Part shown: positions 1 to 7,990 of the stretch, one piece after another | Layout: each line of letters opens with the position of its first letter | Numbering within the stretch: position 1 is the first letter of the stretch | Notes under the pieces: model-generated | What the model saw: only the letters and a program-made list of their open reading frames with translations | The model's database searches: none | Told to the model about the DNA's origin: nothing | Assembly (NCBI RefSeq): GCF_024746835.1 | Contig: NZ_CP080531.1 | Location: forward strand, 7,088,001 to 7,152,000 | Direction of reading: 5' to 3' | Length of the DNA stretch: 64,000 nt | DNA from: Mesorhizobium sp. AR02 | GTDB taxonomy: Bacteria; Pseudomonadota; Alphaproteobacteria; Rhizobiales; Rhizobiaceae | Made by a program: the position numbers and the translations under genes

Positions 1-43
1 CGGTTCTGTAGTTGTTGCACCCCGATGAAAACGAGGACCAGTA

Positions 44-1051
44 ATGGCGACCAAGAACATCGACCATGCCTTCACCGCCCGCTCCAAAACGGGCGGCGCC
101 CTTGAGCCGACCTATTCCGGCGCGCTGTCGTTCATGCGGCGCAAATACACCAAGGACGTGAAGGGCGCGGACGCGGTGGTGTGGGGCATTCCGTTCGACG
201 CCGCCGTCACCAACCGGCCAGGCGCCCGTTTCGGGCCGCAGGCGATCCGCCACGCCTCGGCGATCCTCGACAATGACCCGCAGTACCCGTTCTCGCGCGA
301 TCTGTTCGAGCATCTCGCGGTGGTCGACTATGGCGACTGCCTGCTGGATTCCGGCAACCATCAGAAGACGCCCGGCACGATCGAGCGCGAAGCGGCCAAG
401 ATCCTGAAATCAGGCGCTTTCCTTTTGACGCTCGGCGGCGACCATTTCGTCACCTGGCCGCTGCTCAAGGCGCATGCCGCCATCCACGGACCGCTCGCTC
501 TGGTGCAGTTCGACGCGCATCAGGACACGTGGGAGGATGACGGCAAGCGCATCGACCACGGATCCTTCGTCGGCCGCGCGGTCAAGGAAGGCATCATCGA
601 CCCCGATCGGTCGATCCAGATCGGCATCCGCACCCACGCGCCCGACACGTTCGGCATCAAGATCCTCTACGGCCACGAAATCGAGGAGATGCGTGCGTCC
701 GACATCGCCTACGCCATCGTCGACCGCACCGGCGGCAAGAAGACGTACCTCACCTTCGACATCGATTGCCTCGACCCGGCCTATGCGCCCGGAACCGGCA
801 CGCCGGTGGCCGGCGGACCGTCTTCGGCGAAGATCCTGTCGACGCTGCGGCAGCTCAACCAGATCGATATTGTCGGCGCCGATGTCGTGGAGGTTGCGCC
901 GGCCTATGATCACGCCGATATAACGGCGATCGCCGGCTCGATGGTGGCCATGCAGTATCTCGGCCTGCTGGCGGAGCGGAAGGCACGGCAGGAAGAGATG
1001 AACAACGGCAATCACAACGGTGCCGCCGTGAATCATGGTAACGGCATATAG
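44..1051 (+). CDS. speB: Agmatinase (ureohydrolase family)
   Basis: Cytoplasmic hydrolase expected to convert agmatine to putrescine and urea. The 335-aa protein has the complete binuclear-manganese signature of the arginase/agmatinase family: GGDH at residues 131-134, DAHQD at 157-161 and FDIDCLDP around 238-245, with Asp239 and Asp241 as metal ligands. Length fits a slightly extended rhizobial agmatinase; the last 25 residues (Asn/His/Gly-rich) lie beyond the catalytic fold. The ATG is preceded by a GAGGA ribosome-binding site. The gene ends 30 bp before argC in the same direction, so the two may share a transcript. Related enzymes (guanidinobutyrase, proclavaminate amidinohydrolase) cannot be excluded from motifs alone. 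Confidence 0.88.
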   Translation: MATKNIDHAFTARSKTGGALEPTYSGALSFMRRKYTKDVKGADAVVWGIPFDAAVTNRPGARFGPQAIRHASAILDNDPQYPFSRDLFEHLAVVDYGDCLLDSGNHQKTPGTIEREAAKILKSGAFLLTLGGDHFVTWPLLKAHAAIHGPLALVQFDAHQDTWEDDGKRIDHGSFVGRAVKEGIIDPDRSIQIGIRTHAPDTFGIKILYGHEIEEMRASDIAYAIVDRTGGKKTYLTFDIDCLDPAYAPGTGTPVAGGPSSAKILSTLRQLNQIDIVGADVVEVAPAYDHADITAIAGSMVAMQYLGLLAERKARQEEMNNGNHNGAAVNHGNGI

Positions 1052-1081
1052 TCTTGAGATATCAGGGAATTTGATCAGGCA

Positions 1082-2008
1082 ATGAAACCGAAAATCTTCA
1101 TCGACGGCGAGCACGGCACCACCGGCCTGCAGATCCGGGCGCTGCTTGCCGAGCGTGGCGACCTGGAGATCATTTCCATTCCCGCCGAGCGCCGCAAGGA
1201 GACGGCGGCGCGCGCCGAATTCCTCAATGCCGCCGATATCGCGATCCTGTGTCTGCCGGACGATGCGGCGAAGGAGAGCGTCTCGCTGATCGCCAACGAC
1301 ACCACCAAGGTCATCGATGCGTCGACCGCGCATCGCGTCGCCGAAGGCTGGGCCTATGGCTTCGCCGAAATGGACAAGGATCAGGCCAAGACCATCGCCT
1401 CGGCCAAGCGTATCGCCAATCCCGGCTGCTGGCCGCAAGGACCGATCGCGACGCTGCGGCCGCTGGTCACCGCCGGGCTGCTGCCGGCCGATTTTCCGAT
1501 CACCGTCAACGGCATTTCGGGCTATTCGGGCGGCGGCCGCCCGATGATCGAGGATTACGTCGCCAAGGGCGAGGACGCCTCGGAGTTCCTGCCCTATGGT
1601 CTCACCCTGCAGCACAAGCACGTGCCGGAACTGCGGGCCTATGCGAAGCTGTCGCATGATCCGATCATGCAGCCGGCGGTCGGCAATTTCGCCCAGGGCA
1701 TGATCACCGTGGTGCCGCTGCAGCTCGGCGGCCTCGACCATGTGCCGACGGGTGCGGAGCTTCATGCGGCCATTGCCGACCATTTTGCCGCCATCAAGGG
1801 CGGCGTGGTCGAGGTGGCACCCTATGCGCATCTGGAGCGCATGCCGGAGATCGATCCCGAGATCTACAACGGCACCAACCGCATGAAGGTCTATGTCTTT
1901 GCTAACGACAAACGCGCGCAGGCGCTGCTGCTGGCGGTCTACGACAATCTCGGCAAGGGTGCCTCGGGTGCTGCCGTCCAGAACATGGACCTGATGCTCG
2001 GGCTTTGA
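1082..2008 (+). CDS. argC: N-acetyl-gamma-glutamyl-phosphate reductase, short type
   Basis: Third enzyme of arginine biosynthesis: NADPH-dependent reduction of N-acetylglutamyl phosphate to the semialdehyde. The 308-aa length matches the short (type 2) ArgC common in alphaproteobacteria. The nucleotide-binding start DGEHGTTG is at residues 8-15 and the catalytic cysteine sits in NPGCWP (Cys116). The YSGGGRP stretch near residue 145 is typical of the family. The stop codon overlaps by one base the ATG of the following kinase gene (TGATG), which suggests translational coupling. It follows agmatinase, so arginine-related genes are grouped here. Confidence 0.93.
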   Translation: MKPKIFIDGEHGTTGLQIRALLAERGDLEIISIPAERRKETAARAEFLNAADIAILCLPDDAAKESVSLIANDTTKVIDASTAHRVAEGWAYGFAEMDKDQAKTIASAKRIANPGCWPQGPIATLRPLVTAGLLPADFPITVNGISGYSGGGRPMIEDYVAKGEDASEFLPYGLTLQHKHVPELRAYAKLSHDPIMQPAVGNFAQGMITVVPLQLGGLDHVPTGAELHAAIADHFAAIKGGVVEVAPYAHLERMPEIDPEIYNGTNRMKVYVFANDKRAQALLLAVYDNLGKGASGAAVQNMDLMLGL

Positions 2009-2847
2009 TGGACGCACCAGCCTTCCCGGCGCGCTGGAAAATCAGCGCGCCCGAACTCATTGCCGAAACCTTTTCAAGCCGCATATGGAAAGTGCGACGC
2101 CAAGACGGCTCACCGGCCGTCGTCAAGGCGCTCAAGCCTTTCGACGATGTTGCCGACGAATTGCGTGGCGAACATCTTCTCGCCTGGCGGCGCGGCGAAG
2201 GCGCGGTGCGGCTGCTTGGCCGCGACGGCCACAGCATGCTGCTCGAATATGCCGGCGACACCCTGCTTACGCGGGTTCTCGATGAACAGGGCGACAACGC
2301 TGCGACCGCGATCGCGGCCGAGGTGATGGCAAGGCTGCTCTCGCCTGGGAAAGACCCCTACCCGCCCGAGCTTCAGCCACTCAGGGAGCGTTTTTCGAGC
2401 CTGTTCAAGAAGGCGAAAACCGACCGCGACGACAGCGACGACAGCCTCTATGTCGAGGCCGCCACCATCGCCGAACGGTTGCTGGAAAATCCGCACGATA
2501 TCAGGCCGCTGCATGGCGATCTCCATCACGACAACATCCTGCACGGGCCGCGCGGCTGGCTGGTGATCGACCCGAAGGGCGTGCTCGGCGATCCCGGCTT
2601 CGATGCCGCCAATATGTTCTACAACCCGCTTGATCGGGATGCGCTTTGCCTCGATCCCCTGCGGATCGCGCACATGGCCGAAGTCTTTGCCAGCACACTG
2701 GGGCAATCACCGGCAGCGATACTGGACCACGCCATCGCCTATGGCTGCCTGTCCGCGGCCTGGCACCACGAGGACGACAATGCAGTCGAGGAGAACCGCG
2801 AATTGTCGATCGCCGAGGCGATCCGGGCGGTGCGGGCAGGTTTTTGA
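2008..2847 (+). CDS. Aminoglycoside phosphotransferase-like kinase, APH(6)/hydroxyurea type
   Basis: A 279-aa small-molecule kinase of the APH fold. The catalytic loop HGDLHHDN (residues 159-166) and the metal-binding IDPKG motif (Asp178) are intact, and the following GDPGFDAANMFYNP matches the streptomycin 6-phosphotransferase/hydroxyurea-phosphotransferase subgroup. Members of this subgroup are common in chromosomes and most have no known substrate, so resistance should not be assumed. I chose ATG 2008, which overlaps the argC stop as TGATG; a TTG one codon earlier is also open. The coupling to argC hints at a housekeeping metabolic role, but this is inference. Confidence 0.8.
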   Translation: MDAPAFPARWKISAPELIAETFSSRIWKVRRQDGSPAVVKALKPFDDVADELRGEHLLAWRRGEGAVRLLGRDGHSMLLEYAGDTLLTRVLDEQGDNAATAIAAEVMARLLSPGKDPYPPELQPLRERFSSLFKKAKTDRDDSDDSLYVEAATIAERLLENPHDIRPLHGDLHHDNILHGPRGWLVIDPKGVLGDPGFDAANMFYNPLDRDALCLDPLRIAHMAEVFASTLGQSPAAILDHAIAYGCLSAAWHHEDDNAVEENRELSIAEAIRAVRAGF

Positions 2848-2925
2848 TCAAGCGAGGGCATTGGTAAACACTTATTTACCATGTTGGACTACTGAGATGT
2901 CCTGGCTCCCACCCAAGGATTCCTC

Positions 2926-3249
2926 ATGGTTAGCGCGATCTCGGGTTCTTCCTCCGCAACCCAGTATTCCTCGTCCAGTTCCTCGAGCAATGCAGCCCAG
3001 GAGGCCGCGCTCGAAAAGCAGATCCAGGACCTGGAAGACCAGGCCAAGGCGATCACCGATGAGGTCAAGGCCGCCCAGGTGCGGCAGGATATCGCCGTTG
3101 CCCAGGCCAAGCTTGACGCGCTCAGAGCCGCCGACGCCGACAAGGCAGCGAAAGCCGCTCAGAGCCAGTCAACACCATCCGCCGCCGCTGTGCGCCAGGC
3201 GGAATTCGACGGCGAGAAAACCACGCAGTCCAACGAATTCTGGATGTGA
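2926..3249 (+). CDS. Small coiled-coil protein, FlxA-like
   Basis: A 107-aa hydrophilic protein with no signal peptide. Residues 1-22 are almost all Ser/Ala/Gln; residues 23-75 form a strongly predicted coiled coil with repeated Ala/Lys/Gln/Asp heptads, and the tail is Ser/Gln-rich, ending in FWM. It resembles FlxA-like proteins, but the composition is so biased that the family link is weak. No function can be assigned. A stem-loop at 3275-3291 follows it and could end its transcript. It stands alone between the kinase and an insertion sequence. Confidence 0.6.
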   Translation: MVSAISGSSSATQYSSSSSSSNAAQEAALEKQIQDLEDQAKAITDEVKAAQVRQDIAVAQAKLDALRAADADKAAKAAQSQSTPSAAAVRQAEFDGEKTTQSNEFWM

Positions 3250-3274
3250 CGGGCCGATAGGCTCGATCAGTTCA

Positions 3275-3291
3275 CCGTTTCACGGAAACGG
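3275..3291 (+). terminator. Stem-loop after the coiled-coil gene
   Basis: CCGTTTC (3275-3281) and GAAACGG (3285-3291) form a 7-bp perfect stem with a 3-nt ACG loop, 25 bp past the stop codon. A loose T-rich stretch (TGTTCTTTT, 3298-3306) follows. It could be a weak intrinsic terminator. Confidence 0.45.
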
Positions 3292-3300
3292 CGGACTGTT

Positions 3301-3316
3301 CTTTTCCTGGAATTGC
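3301..3316. repeat. Partial copy of a dispersed palindromic repeat
   Basis: In reverse complement this reads GCAATTCCAGGAAAAG, identical over 16 bases to 57633-57648 and nearly identical to 10282-10301. The insertion sequence at 3322-4823 starts just beside it, in the CTAG that follows. Confidence 0.6.
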
Positions 3317-3321
3317 TCTAG

Positions 3322-4823
3322 CAGGCTGTTGAAGAAGTGCTGGCGCGGTTGTTTGGAGCGTGATTCACTTCTCCCCGGATGATTTGGGGATTTGTGGATG
3401 CGCGGCTCGGACGAACGGACAGGCTCTCTGTTTTCGTATGTCGATCTTGAGGCGCGGGTTCGACGTGATCATCCGCTGCGGGTGATACGGGAGATCGTTA
3501 ACGCGGCTCTTGTCGCGATGGATGGCGATTTTGCGGTGCTTTATCCGCCCGGGCTCGGCCGTCCGTCGATCGCACCGGAACGTTTGCTGCGTGCGATGCT
3601 GCTGCAGGCCTTCTACGGCATTCGCTCGGAGCGCCAGTTGATGGAGCGGATGGAGTTCGATCTCCTGTTTCGCTGGTTCGTGGGGCTTGGTGTTGACGAT
3701 CCGGCCTGGGATCATTCGAGCTTCACCAAGAACCGGGATCGGCTGTTGGAAGGTGAGATCGCGGCAAAGTTTCTGCGCGCTGTGCTGGCGCAGCCAAAGG
3801 TGAAGCGGCTTTTGTCGTCGGATCACTTCTCGGTGGACGGGACGCTGATCGAGGCCTGGGCTTCGATCAAGAGCTTCCGCCGCAAAGACGGAGACGACAA
3901 CGGTCCGGATGGAGCAGGTCGCAATGCCGAGCGTGGCTTTCATAAGGAGAAGCGCTCCAACGACACACACCAGAGCACGAGCGACCCGCAGGCGCGGCTC
4001 TACAAGAAGGGCGACGGGCAGCCGGCGAAGCTCTGCTACATGGGGCATGCGCTGATGGAGAACCGCCATGGGCTGGCGGTCGATGGCGGCATCACCCAGG
4101 CCACGGGCACGAGCGAGCGTGATGCCGCGCTCGCCATGTTGGACCGCAGACCGTCGCGGCGGCGCATCACACTGGGTGCCGACAAGGCCTATGACGTGCG
4201 CGCTTTCATCAGGGATCTGCGCGAGCGCAAGATCACGCCGCACATCGCCATCGACGGCCATCTGAGCAAAACCGGCAAGCCTCGCGTGACGGCGATCGAT
4301 GGTCGCACGCGCTCCCATGCCGGCTATGCGGTCAGCCAGCGCTGCCGCAAGCGGATCGAAGAAGTGTTTGGCTGGATCAAGGCCTCGGCCGGCATGGCCA
4401 AGGTCAAGCTGCGAGGATGCGCCCGTGTGGGCGCGGCCTTCACCTTGAACCTGGCGGCCTACAATCTGGTCCGCTTGCCCAAGCTGCTGGCAGCGCCGGT
4501 ATGAGCCTCACCGGCCGCTGGCGGATTGTCGCGATGCCCGACTATGTCGAGGACTATCGCGACATGATGGAGCCCGCCTACATTGAGTTCGCGGCCGATG
4601 GCTCCGGGGAATTCGCCTTCGGCTGCGTCACCGGGCAGATCATCGGCGCGGGCGACGGCAACGATGTCGCCTTCTCCTGGCAAGGCAATGACGAAATGGA
4701 CGAAGCCCAGGGCAATGGCTGGGCTGAAATCCAACCAGACGGCTCCATCAACGGACAAATCTGCTTCCATGGCGGCGACGAAGCTGACTTCGTCGCTCGC
4801 AAGTGCACTTCTTCAACAGCCTG
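3322..4823 (+). mobile_element. Complete IS (IS5/IS1182-like) with a passenger gene
   Basis: A 1.50-kb insertion sequence. Terminal inverted repeats of 19 bp are perfect: CAGGCTGTTGAAGAAGTGC at 3322-3340 and its reverse complement at 4805-4823. CTAG flanks both ends (3318-3321 and 4824-4827) and is most simply a 4-bp target duplication; because CTAG is itself palindromic, the repeats could also be read as 23 bp. The element holds an intact transposase and a second gene that reads out through the right inverted repeat. It lies 3 bp from the ctaA stop codon and beside a dispersed repeat. Family placement (DUF772 plus DDE_Tnp_1) rests on the transposase sequence. Confidence 0.9.
3392..4504 (+). 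CDS. DDE transposase (DUF772 / DDE_Tnp_1 type)
   Basis: A 370-aa transposase, apparently full length. The N-terminal DUF772-like region (residues about 15-110) contains LRAMLLQAFYGIRSERQLMER and FRWFVGLG. The RNase-H-like catalytic part follows with D in FSVDGTLIEAW, D in GADKAYD and E in RCRKRIEEVFGWIK. A basic insertion rich in Lys/Asp/Gly (residues about 160-200) separates the first two catalytic blocks, usual for this group. No frameshift or internal stop is visible, so the element may still be mobile. The stop overlaps the next ORF as ATGA. Confidence 0.92.
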   Translation: MWMRGSDERTGSLFSYVDLEARVRRDHPLRVIREIVNAALVAMDGDFAVLYPPGLGRPSIAPERLLRAMLLQAFYGIRSERQLMERMEFDLLFRWFVGLGVDDPAWDHSSFTKNRDRLLEGEIAAKFLRAVLAQPKVKRLLSSDHFSVDGTLIEAWASIKSFRRKDGDDNGPDGAGRNAERGFHKEKRSNDTHQSTSDPQARLYKKGDGQPAKLCYMGHALMENRHGLAVDGGITQATGTSERDAALAMLDRRPSRRRITLGADKAYDVRAFIRDLRERKITPHIAIDGHLSKTGKPRVTAIDGRTRSHAGYAVSQRCRKRIEEVFGWIKASAGMAKVKLRGCARVGAAFTLNLAAYNLVRLPKLLAAPV

Positions 4824-4827
4824 CTAG
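4501..4827 (+). CDS. IS passenger protein of unknown function
   Basis: A 108-aa protein whose ATG overlaps the transposase stop (ATGA at 4501-4504), so it is probably translated by coupling. Its core (MSLTGRWRIVAMP, FAADGSGEFAFGCVTGQI, FSWQGNDEMDEAQGNGWAE, GQICFHGGDEADFVARK) looks like a widespread small uncharacterised protein family that also occurs alone in chromosomes; that is from memory. The last residues, CTSSTAC, are encoded by the right inverted repeat, and the stop TAG (4825-4827) lies in the flanking CTAG, so the target site seems to supply the stop codon. It is the least explained part of the element. Confidence 0.75.
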   Translation: MSLTGRWRIVAMPDYVEDYRDMMEPAYIEFAADGSGEFAFGCVTGQIIGAGDGNDVAFSWQGNDEMDEAQGNGWAEIQPDGSINGQICFHGGDEADFVARKCTSSTAC

Positions 4828-4830
4828 GGA

Positions 4831-5922
4831 TCAGCTCCTGAGCGCGATCTCTTGCGGCAAGGGGTAAGCCCCTTTTGTGCCCCGCCAGTGCGCGGCGGCA
4901 AAGCCCAGCACGATCAGTGCAAAGCCCTGATGGGTGAGCGCCATGTGCAACGGCACATGCATCAGCAGCGTGCCAATGCCGATCGAGGCCTGCACCAGCA
5001 CCAGCACAAACAACAGCGTCGCGCGGCGGGCATGGGTTGAGCCCGGCAGCCGCCGACGCGTGGCGATCATGTGCCAGAGCGCGACGGCGAAGACCGTATA
5101 AGCGCCGAGCCGGTGGACGAACTGCACCGTCTTCGGGCTTTCGAAGAAATTGCGCCATGCCGGCTCGAGGATCAGCAGATCGCCCGGAATGATCTTGCCG
5201 TCCATCAGCGGCCAGGTGTTGTAGCTCAAGCCGGCGTCGAGCCCGGCGACCAGACCGCCGAGATAGATCTGGATCAGCGCCAGAAGCACGATGAAGCCGG
5301 CCAGCCGCTGCGTCGAACGATCGGCCGCAGGCTCCGAATGCGGCGCCAGCCCACGCGCGACGACCATGGTGGCGGTGAAGATCAACGCCGCCAGCGTCAG
5401 GTGCGTCGCCAGCCGGTACTGGCTGACGGAAACCCGGTCGACCAGGCCGGAGGCGACCATCCACCAGCCGATGGCGCCCTGCAGGCCGCCCAGAAGCAGA
5501 ATGCCGACCAGCTTTGGCCCAAGGCCGCGCTCGATGCGGCGCGTTACCCAGAAGACCAGCAGCGGCAAGGCAAAGACCAGGCCGACGCTGCGCGCCAACA
5601 GACGGTGCGCCCACTCCCACCAGAAGATCGACTTGAACGCCTCGATGCTCATGCCCTTGTTGAGCTCGGTGTATTGCGGGATCTGCTGATAGCGCTGGAA
5701 TTCCTCTTGCCACTCGGCGTCGTTGAGCGGCGGGATGACGCCGTGGATCGGCTGCCATTCGGTGATCGACAGGCCGGACTCGGTAAGTCGCGTGGCGCCG
5801 CCGACCAGAACCAGCGCAAACAGCACCAGCAGCACGGCGTAAAGCCAGCCGCGCACAAGTGCGCGGTTGTGCAGGTCACGGTCGCGGGCAACGTATGGCG
5901 CGGCAGCTGATATGGCAGCCAT
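4831..5922 (-). CDS. ctaA: Heme A synthase, COX15/CtaA type 2
   Basis: Inner-membrane enzyme that oxidises heme O to heme A for cytochrome c oxidase. The 363-aa protein has eight hydrophobic segments and the family blocks [18 protein letters not shown] (near residue 40), [12 protein letters not shown] (around 100), the mid-protein RLATHLTLA and C-terminal [14 protein letters not shown], which provide the heme-ligand histidines. Length is normal for the alphaproteobacterial/mitochondrial form. The insertion sequence ends 3 bp beyond its stop codon without touching the gene. No other cytochrome oxidase assembly gene is next to it. Confidence 0.95.
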   Translation of the reverse strand: MAAISAAAPYVARDRDLHNRALVRGWLYAVLLVLFALVLVGGATRLTESGLSITEWQPIHGVIPPLNDAEWQEEFQRYQQIPQYTELNKGMSIEAFKSIFWWEWAHRLLARSVGLVFALPLLVFWVTRRIERGLGPKLVGILLLGGLQGAIGWWMVASGLVDRVSVSQYRLATHLTLAALIFTATMVVARGLAPHSEPAADRSTQRLAGFIVLLALIQIYLGGLVAGLDAGLSYNTWPLMDGKIIPGDLLILEPAWRNFFESPKTVQFVHRLGAYTVFAVALWHMIATRRRLPGSTHARRATLLFVLVLVQASIGIGTLLMHVPLHMALTHQGFALIVLGFAAAHWRGTKGAYPLPQEIALRS

Positions 5923-6075
5923 GATCTTGTCCCGTCCGGTTCAATGTCGCGGATTGGTGAACCATCGCACCCGTGCTGGCAAGACCGTGCAGCGCGGCAC
6001 GCCGTCGCGCCTGATGTCGCGGGTTGCGCGTGTCTTGCGTTCGGCCTAAGCGATAGCAATCAACGAGGCCAAGCC

Positions 6076-6291
6076 ATGCCCATTCGCCTGAAAAAGCTGA
6101 TCGGAATGTTCCTGCTGGTGGCACTGGTCATCATCTATGCGCTGGTCGCGTCGATCTTCGCGGTCGCCCGGCTGTCGGAATCGGGTCCGTTGGTGCAATT
6201 CCTGTTCTTCCTGTTCAGCGGCCTGCTCTGGGTGCTGCCGGCGATGGGCATCATCAAATGGCTGATGCTGGAGCCGCGGGTCAAGCGCTGA
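6076..6291 (+). CDS. DUF2842 membrane protein
   Basis: A 71-aa protein with two transmembrane helices (about residues 8-30 and 41-62) and a basic start and end (MPIRLKK, LEPRVKR). Sequence and length match the DUF2842 family of alphaproteobacterial small membrane proteins, function unknown. I start at ATG 6076, preceded by ACGAGG; an upstream in-frame start at 5944 would add a low-complexity Arg-rich stretch with no membrane-protein character. It is divergent from ctaA, with which it is often associated in this group. Confidence 0.8.
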   Translation: MPIRLKKLIGMFLLVALVIIYALVASIFAVARLSESGPLVQFLFFLFSGLLWVLPAMGIIKWLMLEPRVKR

Positions 6292-6384
6292 AACCCAGCC
6301 TACGATCCCTGTGAAAACGCGATCGTGATTCATCAGCCAACGAGCAAAGGACTATCCTGACGGCGCTCACCTGGGGAGGCCGGC

Positions 6385-6789
6385 ATGCTGAAAGGGATGT
6401 TCGCGGGGCTGATCTTGCTGTTCGCCTCGCTCGCCGCTTCGATCGCCGCGGCCGAAACCATCAACGTCTCGGACGACCATGGCGGCAGCGTCGCCGCCTA
6501 CAGCCAGCGCTGGAAGGCGTTGGCGGCACGCGGCGTCAATGTGCGCATCGTCGGCAAGTGCCAATCCGCCTGCACGGTGCTGCTCGGCTATATCCCCCGC
6601 GGCCACATATGCGTGATGCCGGCGGCGAGTTTCGGCTTCCACCTCGCCCACCGCACCGACATGACCGGCGTGTTGTGGAACGCTTACGCATCCGACATCC
6701 GCGGCTGGATCAACGCGCATGGCGGGTTGACGGCAAACTTCAAATGGATGAGCGCGCCGGATACCTACCGCTACTTCCACAAATGCTGA
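6385..6789 (+). CDS. Secreted protein with ClpP/COG3904-like fold, uncharacterised
   Basis: A 134-aa protein with a Sec signal peptide (residues 1-23, ending AAA-ETI). The mature part has the order seen in COG3904-like periplasmic proteins distantly related to ClpP: GGSVAAYSQRWKALAARGVNVRIVGKCQSACTVLLG then RGHICVMPAASFGFHLAHRTD. The Ser of QSAC is where a catalytic serine would be and the His of GFHLAH where a histidine would be; activity is unproven. Cysteines (C59, C63, C76 region and C134) could form disulfides. A GGGGAGG-type site precedes the ATG. It stands alone. Confidence 0.6.
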   Translation: MLKGMFAGLILLFASLAASIAAAETINVSDDHGGSVAAYSQRWKALAARGVNVRIVGKCQSACTVLLGYIPRGHICVMPAASFGFHLAHRTDMTGVLWNAYASDIRGWINAHGGLTANFKWMSAPDTYRYFHKC

Positions 6790-6840
6790 AACGTTGCGGA
6801 TGTTCGCTAGGTCGATCGTCGATACCGGGCCAGACAGTCG

Positions 6841-7899
6841 TCAGATGGTGACGACCATCTTGCCGGCATTGGCGAGCGGCGTCGTCACACCCGACAGCAT
6901 GGTGCGGATGTGGGCGAGATTCTGGTAGCGGCCATTGATTGAAATGCGCGGCAAGGCATGCAGGAAGCCGGCATGCTCGGCGCGCAGCACGCCATGGCGG
7001 GTGGTCACGGCGGAGACATAGCCGGCGTCACGGACAAAGCCGACTTCGCGGCAGCCGACAGCGCTGGCATAGCCATAAGGATAGGCGAAATGGTGCGGCT
7101 CCCTGCCGAGTTCGGTCCGCAACATGTCCCTTACAGCGCCGATCTCGTGTCGCGCATCGGCCTCTGAAAGCCGCTTCAGATTGCTATGGTTGATCGTGTG
7201 AGCGCCGATCGTCACCAGCGGATGCGCGGCGACACTGCGGATCTCATCCCAGTTCATCAGTGTCCGCAGGCGCGGGGCGTCCGCGTCGACGCCCTTTGAA
7301 CTGGCGAGATCGCGCAGCACGGTCCGCAAATCCTCCTCGCGGACCTCGGTGGCCAAGTAGGCGTGCAGCCGGGCTATGGCCTGGGTTTTCCTGGCGGGGG
7401 TCGCGCAATCGATTACTGCGGGACCATTCGAGGTCGCGAGCGTCAGGCGGTCGCATGCGTTGACGATGTCCTCGGCAACATCCCACCACAGATCGGCGGT
7501 GCCGTCGATCAGCCCCGGCGCGACATAGATGGTGATCGGCGCGCCGTGCTTTTCCAGCACCGGCAGGGCCTCTGTCATGTTGTCACGATAGGCATCGTCG
7601 GCGGTGATGGTGGCGAACCGGCCGCCCTTGCCCCCTGCCTTGATGCGCTCCACCGCCTCGTCCATCGAGACGAAGGCATAGCCGTCCGCCTTCATATCGG
7701 CGATCACGGCGTCGAGGAAACTGGGCGCGATGTTGAGGTGCCGGTTGACGCTGTCGGGCTTTTCCGGTGTCGCCGTCACGCGGTGCAACATCAGGATGGC
7801 GCCGATGCCGCCGACAAACGGCCTGGCCAGCGGTGCGAGGCCGGTATAGCGGGCGACGTTGAGCGCCAGTTTCCGGATTGCCTCCCCACCGTCGATCAT
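6841..7899 (-). CDS. Polysaccharide deacetylase family protein
   Basis: A 352-aa carbohydrate esterase 4-like protein. The first metal motif, usually TFDDGY, reads TADDAY here (Asp101-Asp102 kept, Phe and Gly replaced by Ala). The second motif is intact as GAHTINHSN and the FAYPYG block is present. It lacks a clear signal peptide. It is divergent from a CelD/BcsL-type acetyltransferase with 91 bp between them, a pairing common around rhizobial surface polysaccharide loci, so it probably modifies a surface glycan or its precursor. The altered first motif leaves some doubt about activity. Confidence 0.82.
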   Translation of the reverse strand: MIDGGEAIRKLALNVARYTGLAPLARPFVGGIGAILMLHRVTATPEKPDSVNRHLNIAPSFLDAVIADMKADGYAFVSMDEAVERIKAGGKGGRFATITADDAYRDNMTEALPVLEKHGAPITIYVAPGLIDGTADLWWDVAEDIVNACDRLTLATSNGPAVIDCATPARKTQAIARLHAYLATEVREEDLRTVLRDLASSKGVDADAPRLRTLMNWDEIRSVAAHPLVTIGAHTINHSNLKRLSEADARHEIGAVRDMLRTELGREPHHFAYPYGYASAVGCREVGFVRDAGYVSAVTTRHGVLRAEHAGFLHALPRISINGRYQNLAHIRTMLSGVTTPLANAGKMVVTI

Positions 7900-7990
7900 T
7901 CATTCACCTTTTGCGCCTAGGCTGATCCAAGCACGGAACACGCCTGAGCGCTCCCCCAAATCGGGATCAATACGCCTTAAGGATTGAGGT

